Position numbers and translations under genes: made by a program. The notes beneath the pieces are model-generated. The model was given only the letters and a program-made list of their open reading frames with translations, did no database searches and was not told where the DNA came from. DNA of 64,000 bases from the NCBI GenBank assembly GCA_029718625.1, contig CM056389.1, positions 4,080,234 through 4,144,233 on the forward strand. Direction: 5' to 3'. This document shows, piece after piece, positions 11,461 through 21,591 of the stretch (the first letter of the stretch is position 1; each line of letters opens with the position of its first letter). The DNA is from Synaphobranchus kaupii. Its lineage: Eukaryota > Chordata > Actinopteri > Anguilliformes > Synaphobranchidae.

Positions 11461-11498
11461 GGGGTCCCCACTTGGCCAGGATGAATGTTTATTTAGAT

Positions 11499-13448
11499 CA
11501 GGGTGTAATGGGGGGCGTGACGTGTGAGGAAGGAGGAGCCAAACGCAGCAAGGGGATTCATAAAGCCCTTAGGCCACTAAGGCGGGATACCCGCAGATAA
11601 GGGAGGAGACAAGACAAGGAACAAACGAACACCATTAGAGACGCTACTAACCGACTAACTGTCAAACGCCAAGTAGAGCGTAAGGACAGGGATAAGAACA
11701 GCCAGAAATAAAACGTGCCCTGTCTCGGAAACGAGACAAATCAGAACGGGCGAGTAGCGTAAAGGCACAAACAAATAAACAGTATACGAGGAGGTGAAAG
11801 AACAGATATAACGTTACGTGGCTAATTACATAAGCTAGAATTAAGTCATATGCAGAACCTAAAGGAGGGTAAACGCCCGATCTCCCAGGGGGAAGAAACA
11901 CTTTACAGGCGAGCCGACGGAGAACCGCAGTCCCATAACCTTACCAGCAAAAATGACAAGCTTAAAACAGAGCCACGCCCTAACCTCTAAGACAGGAGAT
12001 GAAACGAGGCAAAGGAACAGGTAATTAATGTTCCAAGGCATAGTTTGAGGCTCGCAGTCACACGCAAACACAAATACAAGCCCTGTCTCTCAATAAGGGG
12101 AAATGTAACGAGGCGAACAGGAACAGAGATTTAACGTTCCATGGCGATATAAAAAGGCTCGCAGTCCAATGAATAAAACCAAGAGGGTAAACACCCGATC
12201 TCCCAGGAGAGAAACATTTTACAGGTGAGCCGACGAAGCACCGTCGTCCCATAACTTTACTATCCACAGACTAACGCAAGCTTAAATAGGAACAACCGCC
12301 CTAGCCTCTCAGTAAACGAATGAATGAAAACGAGGCGAAATGGAACAGAGAGCTAACGTTCCGAGGCTATTATTATAAACACGCAGTCAAACACAAACAC
12401 GTCCACAACATCGCCCAAGCTCCACATAAGGAGACAACACACCCGGAGAACGAAACAGAACAACAGTTCACAACAAAATCGTCTCGCATGCAAAAAAGGC
12501 GAACAGGACAGCTGCAACAAAAGACATACGCAAACACAATAGCACGACAGCCTCTAAATACAAATAAAAACCCTGACTCACAACAAAGGGGAACGCAGTC
12601 CACGAGAAGGAGACCAAACAGGGAAAAAACGTACCAAGGCTACTTACTGGCTCACAGTAACATGGAATTGAGTAGAAGCAAAACGCCAGGTCTCTCAGTG
12701 AGAAAACCGAATAACAGGCGAAGGGGAACAAAGAAAAACTACTCTACACTTCCACAAGCTAAGCAGCCCAGCAGAAGCGCAAACGCCCAATCTCACATGA
12801 GACGACATGCACCTAGAGGCGAACTGGACTAAAGTTCCCAACAGAAACGCCCAAATCTCCATACACGGAGAAAAAGCACACTATGGCGAAATAGAGCAGA
12901 GATTTACGGTCCCAAACTTCTACGAGATAATAAACTACAAAGCCAGTAAGAAATAAGCCCTGTCTCAACTAAGAGACGTTAAAAATAGGCGAATAGCCAA
13001 AAACGGTACGAGAAACTCACAGCCAACAATAACACCACAGTACCAACAATTAACAATCAACAATAATGTAGAAGCCCCGAACGAAGGAAACGGTAGGCTT
13101 ATATACATCTCTCCAGGTGACTAAGCACAGGTGTGGGCGCTAACAGCAGCCCCGTAATCTAAGCAGGGCGGAGCAAGCATCCACCTAAAGAGCAGCGCCC
13201 TCGCGTGGCCACCAAGGAGAACGACCGCATAGGCAAAAAGGGTTAAAACCATGACACAGGGTTGCCCAACCCTGTTTCTGGAGATCTACCATCCTGTAGG
13301 TTTTCACTCCAACCCAAACAAATTCACCTCATTTAACAGCTAGAGATCTAGTTGAGCTGCTAATTCGTAGAATCAGGTGTGCCAAATTAGGGTTGACATG
13401 AAATCCTACAGGAAGGCAGATCTCCAGGAATAGGGCTGGGCAGCCCTA
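11499..13448. mobile_element. hAT-type MITE (about 197 bp) split by a solo LTR
   Basis: The MITE starts CAGGG at 11499-11503, is interrupted, and continues at 13257-13448. Its ends read CAGGGTTGCCCAACCC and GGGCAGCCCTA. It is flanked by an 8-bp duplication ATTTAGAT (11491-11498 and 13449-13456), as expected for hAT elements. It shares its palindromic body with the intact copy at 15887-16079. Confidence 0.88.
11504..13256 (-). mobile_element. Solo LTR, 1,753 bp, 5-bp target duplication CAGGG
   Basis: Read on the - strand it begins TGTCATGGTTTTAACCC and ends CATTACA, so it has TG...CA termini. It is flanked by CAGGG at 11499-11503 and 13257-13261. A TATA-like GATGTATATAAGCC lies near 13097-13110 in that orientation, in the position of a U3 promoter. 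No gag or pol lies between, so recombination between two LTRs is the likely origin. The interior is a degenerate array of modules with short TCTC...GAGA hairpins. The longest frame inside (12320-12832, +) has no known domain and I do not treat it as a gene. Confidence 0.85.
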
Positions 13449-13456
13449 ATTTAGAT

Positions 13457-14400
13457 CAGTCCAGAAAGCCCACAGAGAGAACGGCACCGTGGACTCCAGC
13501 CGTGGATCCAGTGGAATGGAGATCGGTGTGTAAAACCATCAAATCTGGAATGCACAGGTATTCTATTTATGATTCAACCCAAAACAGCACATGACTGGAG
13601 TCGCAAGGGTGGCAGTGTGGAGTCGTGGCTAAGGAAGTTTGACTCATAACTAGAATGTTTCAGGGTGGAATGCCAGGTGGCACTGCTGCTGTTCTGTCTG
13701 TTAGTTCTGTGCAGTAAAGATAATGTGTCTGAATGTCAGGTGTATTAGCCACGGAGACTGAGTTCATTTCTGTGGTTTGCTAATATTTCACCTCACCTGT
13801 TCCTTTAAGTACCACCAGCCAAATCAGTGGTAATGTGGTATACTGCTGAAAGGTAGCAGTGTGTGAATATTCAGTCGAATAGACTGTGGACCCTCCTGGG
13901 TCGTACCATTATTGTTGGACTGGTATCATATGCCAATTGAAGGAGCCAGATGCAAGAGTCTGTTCATCCTGACACACCAAACACCATGGTGGCTTATCAA
14001 ATGGAGGAGGGTTGGGTCTGCATTCTTTATGAACAGAATCAGTCTTTCAAAACCATGTTTTTGTTTTGATGTTGACATGGACATTTATTTGTGTTTCAGG
14101 TCACACACGCAGATTACTCCCCGCCTGACCGACCTGTTCCCCTGCCAGCTGTTCACCTGGGCTGCGTTCAGCCCCGACAAAACGTTTATTTAAACGGAAA
14201 CGGTGTTGCGTTGAACACCCTGTTGTGTTACGCAAGCGTTGCCTTTTTAATACGGCGGGGTTTATATACACGTCGCTGCTGATTGGGTAACACCTCGGAC
14301 ACACCCACCAAATGGGAGAAAACGTACCTCAAAGCCCGTTGCACACCGTTTCACACCGTTTCACACCGTTTCGAGGAAACATGTCGTTCAACCCGGAAAC
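13457..14400. other. Unassigned DNA
   Basis: No supported gene. Near 14335-14375 there are short repeats of TTTCACACCG, and the motif AACGGTGCACACCG recurs at about 15312 beyond the L2 fragment, suggesting the L2 element landed in an older repeat. Confidence 0.35.
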
Positions 14401-14404
14401 CGTA

Positions 14405-15305
14405 GCATTACATTACATTACATTACATTCATTTAGCAGATGCTTTTATCCAAAGCGACGTACAATAAGTGCATACAGAGACGTCATCAAGATCACTACA
14501 GAACAGAACAGACAAGACAAAGCACATCCTTCCCATAATGTAGCAGCTATCCCTAGTAATGAACGTTGACTGTAGTTCACAGTAAGCTGTGGGTAAATCA
14601 GCTATACTACACTTCTATTCTAAATACTATTATAAACTATAACAGACAGGAAAAACACAGGGAAACTAGTAAACACAGGGAACTGATATTCCTAGGTTAG
14701 AATATCAGTCAAGGTAGAGTCTGAAGAGGTGTGTCTGAAGAGGTGTGTCTTCAGGCCTCGACGGAATGCAGGCAGGGTTGGAGTAGAACGTAGGGGAATG
14801 GGAAGTTCATTCCACCACTGAGGAGCTAAGGTGGAAAAGCTCCGCAGTCGGGACGAACGAGAGCCGTTGACACGGAGGGGGGGAGTCGCCCTGCTGTAGA
14901 AGAGCGAAGTGGTCGAGCAGGAACATAGTTCTGGATTAAGTCCTGCAGGTAGGCGGGGCCTGTCTTATTTGCTGCAGTGTAGGCCAGGGTCAGAACTTTG
15001 AACCTGATCCTGGCTGCAACTGGCAGCCAGTGGAGTGACCTCAGCAGGGGGGTTACATGTGAAAATTTCAGGAGGTTGAACACAAGCCGGGCAGCTGCAT
15101 TCTGGATCAGTTGAAGAGGCAGAATGGCGCAGGCCGGCAGGCTTGCGAGCAGGGAGTTGCAGTAGTCCAGGCGTGAGGTGACCATGGTCTGGACAAGAAG
15201 CTGGGTGGAATAGGTGGTCAGGTACGGTCGAATCCTCCTGATGTTGTACAGGAGGAACCTGCAGGACCGTGCCGTCGCCCTGATGTGCTCTTTGAAGTAG
15301 CAAAA
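14405..15305 (-). mobile_element. L2-clade LINE, 5'-truncated 3' end
   Basis: The - strand frame at 14826-15185 encodes an L2/CR1-type RT C-terminus ('SRLDYCNSLLA', 'QLIQNAAARL', 'SLHWLPVAARI'). Upstream codons continue in another frame to about 15300. The 3' end carries a stem-loop with a GGATA loop (complement of 14442-14456) and a tail of TGTAA repeats (14405-14429). That tail and loop are the hallmark of eel UnaL2-type LINEs (established knowledge). 5' truncation is typical of target-primed reverse transcription. Confidence 0.88.
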
Positions 15306-15886
15306 GTAGCAAAACGGTGCACACCGTTTTCAGACTGAACGTGGCCCTGGTCGCCTCATCGCCCAGCCCTGTATTTTTGAAGGACGGCTGTGTAAGGCCC
15401 TCTCCTGACATATCCGAATCTCTGACAGCCTGCTGGAAACGAGCACGCTGGCAGCCCCTCTGTTCAGCGAGGTTTGCCGATGTTATCTGGTTGTTTTGTA
15501 CTCGGGTCTCATCTGATCTATTCTGTACTTGTCCTTGACAACCACACACTTATGTTCCCAAAGCATATATTTACACGAGGAGAGCAATGCAATCTAGATA
15601 AGCATGTATTACTTGCATTCCCTCCCCCGCCTCTCCTACCCTAATCATCCGAGGTGGGAAGTCCGGGGGTCAGAAAGTAAAAGTCTTCCACCCATTAACT
15701 CACACAGCTGATTTCACTAATTAGCGCGACCTCCTGGCTGAAGAATTGTGCTAATTAGCAAATCCAGGTGATTGAAACAAAATACTGGGGAGGACATTTA
15801 CTTTCTGAACCTGGACTTTCCACCTCTGCTAATCATCCCGTCTTTCGCCGAGTGCCAGAACCATTCTGGCTACGGTTACACTAGTC
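15306..15886. other. Unassigned DNA
   Basis: No gene or element ends supported. Confidence 0.35.
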
Positions 15887-16079
15887 CAGGGCTGCCCAAC
15901 CCCGTTCCTGGAGATCTACTGTCCTGTAGGTTTTCATTTCAACCCTAATTTGACACACCAGATTCTACTAATTAGCAGCTCAATCAGATCTCTAGCTGTT
16001 GAATGAGGTGTGCTTTGTTAGGGTTGGAGTGAAAACCTACAAGACGGTAGATCTCCAGGAACAAGGTTGGGCAGCCCTG
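15887..16079. mobile_element. hAT-type MITE, 193 bp, palindromic
   Basis: Begins CAGGGCTGCCCAACCC and ends GTTGGGCAGCCCTG. The body is a nearly complete inverted repeat ('GGAGATCTAC...GTAGATCTCC'-type arms). Flanks CACTAGTC and TACTAGTC match at 7 of 8 positions, consistent with an 8-bp hAT duplication. Same family as 11499/13257-13448. Its right third is also found at 23482-23552 because the dehydrogenase 5' region is duplicated. Confidence 0.87.
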
Positions 16080-17262
16080 TACTAGTCACTTCAATGGAAC
16101 TTATATTATGTGACTTCTGGCATCCGATATCGCTAGGCTGCATTAAATGACAGGTCTGGACGCGCAGAAATCGGAATTTTGTCCGCATTGGGATCGGATC
16201 TGCCAAACCACTTGGCGAGGTGGCCAAGCACACTTTGAGATCGGAATTGCTTGTAGTCTGGACGTAATCTGACTTCTCAAAACGCATTCACCGGAAAAAA
16301 CACCTTTAAACACGCCCATATATAGGCTCGGAGTCGGAGATGAGTAGTAGAGATCTGTTCTGTGGTACGCTGATGGTAAAGACGAGGCTGTAGCTGTTCT
16401 TATATAGTTCTGTGAGTGTAACCCGTAGCCCCTGTCACACCCGCGCCGGTTTATACCTACAGTCTATGGTTTATACATGCAGCGCGTGACGCGAAATCCA
16501 CTGTCACGTGATCTAACCCTGACTGTATGGTGTGTATGTCTGTGTGTGATCTTGTGTGTGATCTTGTGTATGATGTTCAGCCCACTGCTCGAAACTGGAC
16601 TTTTGTCGTCCTGTCAATCTGAAGGGTGAGGCGTAAATGCACACAACCGAGTGATTTACATGTAACGTTAACACCAAGAATATAAATATCTATATATATA
16701 TTTTGGAAGCGTGAAAACTCGGTAGCTCGTAGTTTGTGACTTTATGCACCGATAAATTATCGACAATGTGGACTTTGTGGTTTATTTCTGGAGTGGCGGT
16801 TGGAGTGTATCTCATCTTGTATCACACTGTAATTAAAGGAGCCAAGTGCCAAAGCAAAGCAAAGCTACACGGCAAGACCGTCATTGTAACCGGTGAGTTT
16901 GATTTAATCAGAATTTAGCTGAAAATTGTGAAGTTTGTTGAGATTTTTCTCATCTAAATAATAACAGGTGCAAAGTCGAGCGACACGTATGCTATTAAGA
17001 CTATAACGAACAGATTAATTTAATTCGCTACTTGTATCAGGTATAGCCAAGCCTTAGAATCTTAGAATGACTGGAATCGTCTGTGGTTGTTTGGTTATCA
17101 CATTTGTCTTCTTGAAAGATGGTAAGATGTTTTACAAGGAAACGAGGGAAAAGTTATGCAATAGGCTACAGTATTTGTGGCGTAATCTGCTCAACACCAA
17201 TTCTATTTTCTGTTCAGGAATCACAACTACGTGTGCATTTCTGCAAGTACAACAATATATGT
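16011..17262 (+). repeat. Segmental duplication, copy 1 (5' end of the dehydrogenase gene)
   Basis: This stretch (right part of a MITE, upstream region, exon 1, start of intron 1) is repeated in the same orientation at 23482-25788. The left breakpoint lies inside the MITE and the right one in intron 1. Confidence 0.9.
16766..16892 (+). CDS. dhrs13: dhrs13-like exon 1
   Basis: ATG at 16766 opens 42 codons plus one base, ending TAACCG before the donor GTGAGT. It encodes the membrane anchor and the first glycine-rich strand. It is the only ATG giving the anchor, and the frame joins exon 2 in the correct phase. Confidence 0.92.
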
Positions 17263-20200
17263 TTGAGTTGCTCCAGAGGTTACAGTTCTGTGTTGATAGT
17301 CACTGGTTTGTGAGCATGTGTGTTGGAAGAGTGTTACCCACAGAACTGCATCGCTCATGGTGGCAACCAGGGAAAAGAGAGCGTAGTGTGTGCACTTGAC
17401 CTCTGACCCTATCTCTCAGGGGGTAACACTGGCATTGGGAAGGCCACAGCACTGGACCTGGCCAGGAGAGGGGCGAGGGTGATTCTGGCCTGCCGGAGTA
17501 AGCCGAGGGCAGAGGCGGCTGTCTACGACATCAGGAGGGTGAGAAATTACACTTTCCATTGCATTTCCACTCGGGTGGGCGATATGGCCTAAAAATCATC
17601 ACAATATGTTGCACTGTTATCGGGATAACGATATGATATCAGAATGTAGATTAAAAACAGTTCAGAAAGAATCATACCTTGGATTATATAAATGTTAAGA
17701 CGTTCAGACTCGATAAACTCAATAATATATTTATTGTGCAATTTTTAAAACCTGCATCAAAAAAATTATTTTTTTCCTTGTCTAATAAAATTTTAATAAA
17801 CATTGATAAAAATATGTAGTGATTAGTATAAAATAAATAATAAAACATTTCAGTGTTTTTCAACTTATTTTTCTGAAATCTTACAGAAGAATATGATGAA
17901 CCAATAATAGTACATACAATCTATAATGATGTAATAAAAACATCAATAATACAATAAATACCGATACTACTAACAGCAGTAATAATAATAATAATAATAA
18001 CCTGATTCATCCTACTAACCTATGCTATAGCTAGCCAACTAAATTAACCCTTAAAATACTTACACACAGGTCACCATCGTCATAGTCTATCAATTGTCTT
18101 TCTGTAGGGAACACCTGTTTTGCATACAGTACACTCTCAGGAAAAAAAGGTAGGAAAAGTACCTAAAAAGGTACAAAAGCTTGGCACTAGGGTACCCTAT
18201 AGGTACATAATATTCTACCCCTAGCCAGCAATACATGCACAATAAAATAGCCACTTTATTTCTGAGAGTGTACCACACATGACACTATGCATCACATTAC
18301 ACACTGAGAAGTGCAACCACATGCAAACTCAGTTTCTTCTGAAACTAAATGTAGTTTTCACCTGTAATTTCACTCTGTCTGATGAACGGCGTTGGGTAGA
18401 CAGCTGGAGGATCTGAATTAACCCGAAGCCCCACAGAAAGCGGTGTGGAGCGGATTTCTCAGGCGATTACATCGCCTACATTACATTCATTTTCAATGAG
18501 AGGCGGTTCCTCACTTGGGCAAGGCATGCTGGGATTGCTTGCGATGCCAAGCGACCGGAACAGACGGGGATCAGATTGAAGATCCGACTTATAAATTATT
18601 CCCCATTTCAAATTTAATTCCCCGTTCCTAGTTTTGCGATGGAAGACCCGTTAATTATTGCTGTGTGGGGATTCCCATAGAATCCGATCAATATAATTGA
18701 ACAAACACGGTGTTTTAAAAATAGAACACATGCCCAGAAGCGACCAATTGTGAGAGGCGAGGGCGGTGCCGGGAGATTTCAGCGCTTTCTGTGGGGCTTC
18801 AGGGTTAGCTTGAAGCTGAGCCCCTCCCCCTCCCTCCATGTCCCTCCCCAGGAGAGCGGGAACAGTGAGGTGGTGTACATGCAGCTGGATCTGGCCAGTC
18901 TCAAATCTGTGCGCTCATTCGCTGAGACCTTCCTAAAGACCGAGCCCAGGCTGGACCTGCTCATTAACAATGCAGGTGAGAGGGAGAGGGGCTTGCTTTG
19001 GCACATACAGGTGAGAGGGGTAAAATTTATTAAAGTTACTTTTAATAACTATTATTTTATCACTACGCTTTGTATTTGCTTTGTCACTGTAATTTACGTG
19101 TAAAAATGCACTTGGAATTTGGCTATGGACAACAAACTAAACAAAAGCCTAAAGATTATGTTGAACTTTTAGCCTTGATTGTGGTATATATTTAGAAAAA
19201 TCTGACCTGTTAATTTAAAAAAATACTCCCTACGCTCTCAGGAATTTTCATGAATGGCAGGACGGAGGATGGGCTGGGTATGATGTTTGGTGTCAATCAC
19301 CTCGGCCACTTCCTGTTGACCAACCTGCTGCTTGAGAGACTAAAGGAGAGCGGTGCGAGCAGGGTCGTCAACATCTCCTCCAAGGCTTACCTCTTCGGAA
19401 GCGTAGACTTCAGCTGCCTGAGCGCCCACAAAGAGCTGGGCCTGGGGGAGTCCTCCTTCCATCTGCTGAAGATCTACAGCCACAGCAAGCTGTGCAACGT
19501 GCTCTTCACCCGCGAGCTAGCCAAGAGGCTGCAGGGTACCAGCGTTACCTGCTACAGTCTTCACCCGGGTCAGTGTGCTTTATGTCAGTGTTTCTTAAAC
19601 TATGGGTTGCGGGAGTGTATGAGGTGGGTCCCAGAATGAGTGTACTCCACCAGGCTATGCTAGTATGTGTGTTTGTGAGACTGTAGTGCACTAGGCTATG
19701 CTAGTATGTGTGTGTGTGAGTCTGTAGTGCACTAGACTATGCTAGTATGTGTGTTTGTGAGACTGTAGTGCACTAGGCTATGCTAGTATGTGTGTTTGTG
19801 AGACTGTAGTGCACTAGGCTATGCTAGTATGTGTGTGTGTGAGTCTGTAGTGCACTAGACTATGCTAGTATGTGTGTTTGTGAGACTGTAGTGCACTAGA
19901 CTATGCTAGTATGTGTGTTTGTGAGACTGTAGTGCACTAGACTATGCTAGTATGTGTGTTTGTGAGACTGTAGTGCACTAGACTATGCTAGTATGTGTGT
20001 TTGTGAGACTGTAGTGCACTAGGCTATGCTAGTATGTGTGTTTGTGAGACTGTAGTGCACTAGGCTATGCTAGTATGTGTGTTTGTGAGACTGTAGTGCA
20101 CTAGACTATGCTAGTATGTGTGTGTGTGAGTCTGTAGTGCACTAGACTATGCTAGTATGTGTGTGTGTGAGTCTGTAGTGCACTAGACTATGCTAGTATG

Positions 20201-21187
20201 TGTGTGTGTGAGTCTGTAGTGCACTAGACTATGCTAGTATGTGTGTTTGTGAGACTGTAGTGCACTAGGCTATGCTAGTATGTGTGTTTGTGAGACTGTA
20301 GTGCACTAGGCTATGCTAGTATGTGTGTGTGTGAGTCTGTAGTGCACTAGACTATGCTAGTATGTGTGTTTGTGAGACTGTAGTGCACTAGACTATGCTA
20401 GTATGTGTGTTTGTGAGACTGTAGTGCACTAGACTATGCTAGTATGTGTGTTTGTGAGACTGTAGTGTACTAGACTATGCTAGTATGTGTGTTTGTGAGA
20501 CTGTAGTGCACTAGGCTATGCTAGTATGTGTGTTTGTGAGACTGTAGTGCACTAGGCTATGCTAGTATGTGTGTTTGTGAGACTGTAGTGCACTAGACTA
20601 TGCTAGTATGTGTGTTTGTGAGACTGTAGTACACTAGGCTATGCTAGTATGTGTGTTTGTGAGACTGTAGTGCACTAGACTATGCTAGTATGTGAGAGGG
20701 GCGTGTCTGTGAGAGGGGCGTGCCTGTGAGAGGGGCGTGCCTGTGAGAGGGGTGTGTCTGTGAGAGGGGCGTGTCTGTGAGAGGGGCGTGTCTGTGAGAG
20801 GGGCGTGTCTGTGAGAGGGGCGTGTCTGTGAGAGGGGCGTGTCTGTGAGAGGGGCGTGTCTGTGAGAGGGGCGTGTCTGTGAGAGGGGCGTGTCTGTGAG
20901 GGTGACGTGCCTGGCTCTGTTTCTCAGGGGCGATAAAGACAGAGATCGGTCGCTATTCCAGCATCATGATGACCATCCTAATGGAGCCCATCAAACTGCT
21001 CTTCTTCCTGGACGTGGAGGCGGGGTCCCAGACCACTCTACACTGCGCCCTGCAGGAGGGACTGGAGCATTACAGCGGCCGCTACTTCTCCAACTGCGCC
21101 GTGGAGGAAGTGAGCGCCAAGGCGCGCGACGACGCGGTGGCCAGGAAGCTGTGGGAAGTGAGCGAGACGCTGAGCGGCCTGTCCTGA
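16766..21187 (+). CDS. dhrs13: DHRS13-like short-chain dehydrogenase/reductase, five exons, 318 aa
   Basis: Joined exons 16766-16892, 17420-17538, 18852-18975, 19242-19568 and 20928-21187 give 957 nt with GT-AG borders and consistent phases. The protein has an N-terminal hydrophobic anchor (about residues 3-20), the cofactor motif TGGNTGIG (42-49), NNAG (121-124), VNHLGHF, the active-site serine region NISSK (167-171), YSHSK (202-206) and HPG. The C-terminal block '[17 protein letters not shown]' matches DHRS13 better than the RDH11/12 branch (from memory of the family). The family uses NAD(P)(H) to interconvert retinol-like alcohols and carbonyls at membranes; the substrate of DHRS13 itself is uncertain. 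The usual TGANSGIG is TGGNTGIG here. The paralogue (13a/13l) is unresolved. Confidence 0.92.
17420..17538 (+). CDS. dhrs13: dhrs13-like exon 2
   Basis: Acceptor CTCTCAG, donor GTGAGA. Encodes '[20 protein letters not shown]' and ends in phase 0. Completes the dinucleotide-binding motif. Confidence 0.93.
18132..18270. mobile_element. Mariner-type palindromic MITE in intron 2
   Basis: Inverted ends ACACTCTCAG / CTGAGAGTGT flanked by TA on both sides. About 140 bp with no coding capacity. Confidence 0.8.
18852..18975 (+). CDS. dhrs13: dhrs13-like exon 3
   Basis: Acceptor CTCCCCAG, donor GTGAGA. Encodes from '[17 protein letters not shown]' to the structural NNAG motif, split at the final glycine. 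Confidence 0.93.
19242..19568 (+). CDS. dhrs13: dhrs13-like exon 4 (catalytic)
   Basis: Acceptor CTCTCAG, donor GTCAGT (weaker than the others). Encodes the catalytic core including VNHLGHF, NISSK and YSHSK. Confidence 0.92.
19652..20691. repeat. 41-bp minisatellite, about 25 copies, intron 4
   Basis: Unit TATGCTAGTATGTGTGTTTG followed by TGAGACTGTAGTGCACTAGR and C. Two linked unit types alternate irregularly: TTTGTGAGACTG and TGTGTGAGTCTG. It fills most of intron 4 of the dehydrogenase gene. Confidence 0.96.
20692..20907. repeat. 17-bp minisatellite, about 12 copies, abutting exon 5
   Basis: Unit GTGAGAGGGGCGTGTCT with CGTGCCT and GTGTGTCT variants. It ends about 20 bp before the exon 5 acceptor. 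Confidence 0.95.
20928..21187 (+). CDS. dhrs13: dhrs13-like exon 5 with stop codon
   Basis: Acceptor TTTCTCAG directly follows a 17-bp minisatellite. Encodes the P-G-A-I-K-T-E segment after the active site and the C-terminal 'SGRYFSNC' block, ending at TGA 21185-21187. It lacks the long C-terminal extension seen in mammalian DHRS13. Confidence 0.9.
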
Positions 21188-21277
21188 GTGCCGGCGGTCA
21201 TGGTGAATGTATAGCTGACTGTGTGTACTATTCATGTCCATTACTAGGGATCTGCTTTGTAGTCGCGTCAATGACCT

Positions 21278-21342
21278 TCAATATGCACTTATTGTACGTC
21301 GCTTTGGATAAAAGCGTCTGCCAAATAACTAATGTAATGTGT
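21278..21342 (+). mobile_element. UnaL2-type LINE/SINE tail fragment after the dehydrogenase stop codon
   Basis: GCTTTGGATAAAAGC at 21301-21315 is the L2-tail stem-loop with a GGATA loop, followed by CTGCCAAAT and a TAATGTAATG end. Only the last about 65 bp of the element is present. Confidence 0.75.
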
Positions 21343-21591
21343 GACTGCAAAAGCCCCTCCCACACTCTACATGTCCCGCCCACATTCTGCACAAGGCCCC
21401 TCCCACATTAAATACAAATGTTATTTCCTATAATATGAAAATACCAGTAATTAGTCAGTTCATTAATTGTTGGCCCTGTAAGATTATAAAAAACCTTTCA
21501 TCCCAGTTTCTGAATATGCACCTGATTTTTTGCTAATCCTCCCATATACTGGCTGTTTTATTTGGTGTCTTTGTAGGTCCTATAGCTCCAA

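Noticed and set aside
12320..12832. 170-codon + strand frame as a gene
   Set aside because: Lies wholly inside the solo LTR, is antisense to it, and has no recognisable domain.
13912..14304. Possible exon near 14100 after TTTGTGTTTCAG
   Set aside because: Acceptor-like string but the frame has no homology that I recognise and no compatible donor or neighbouring exon.
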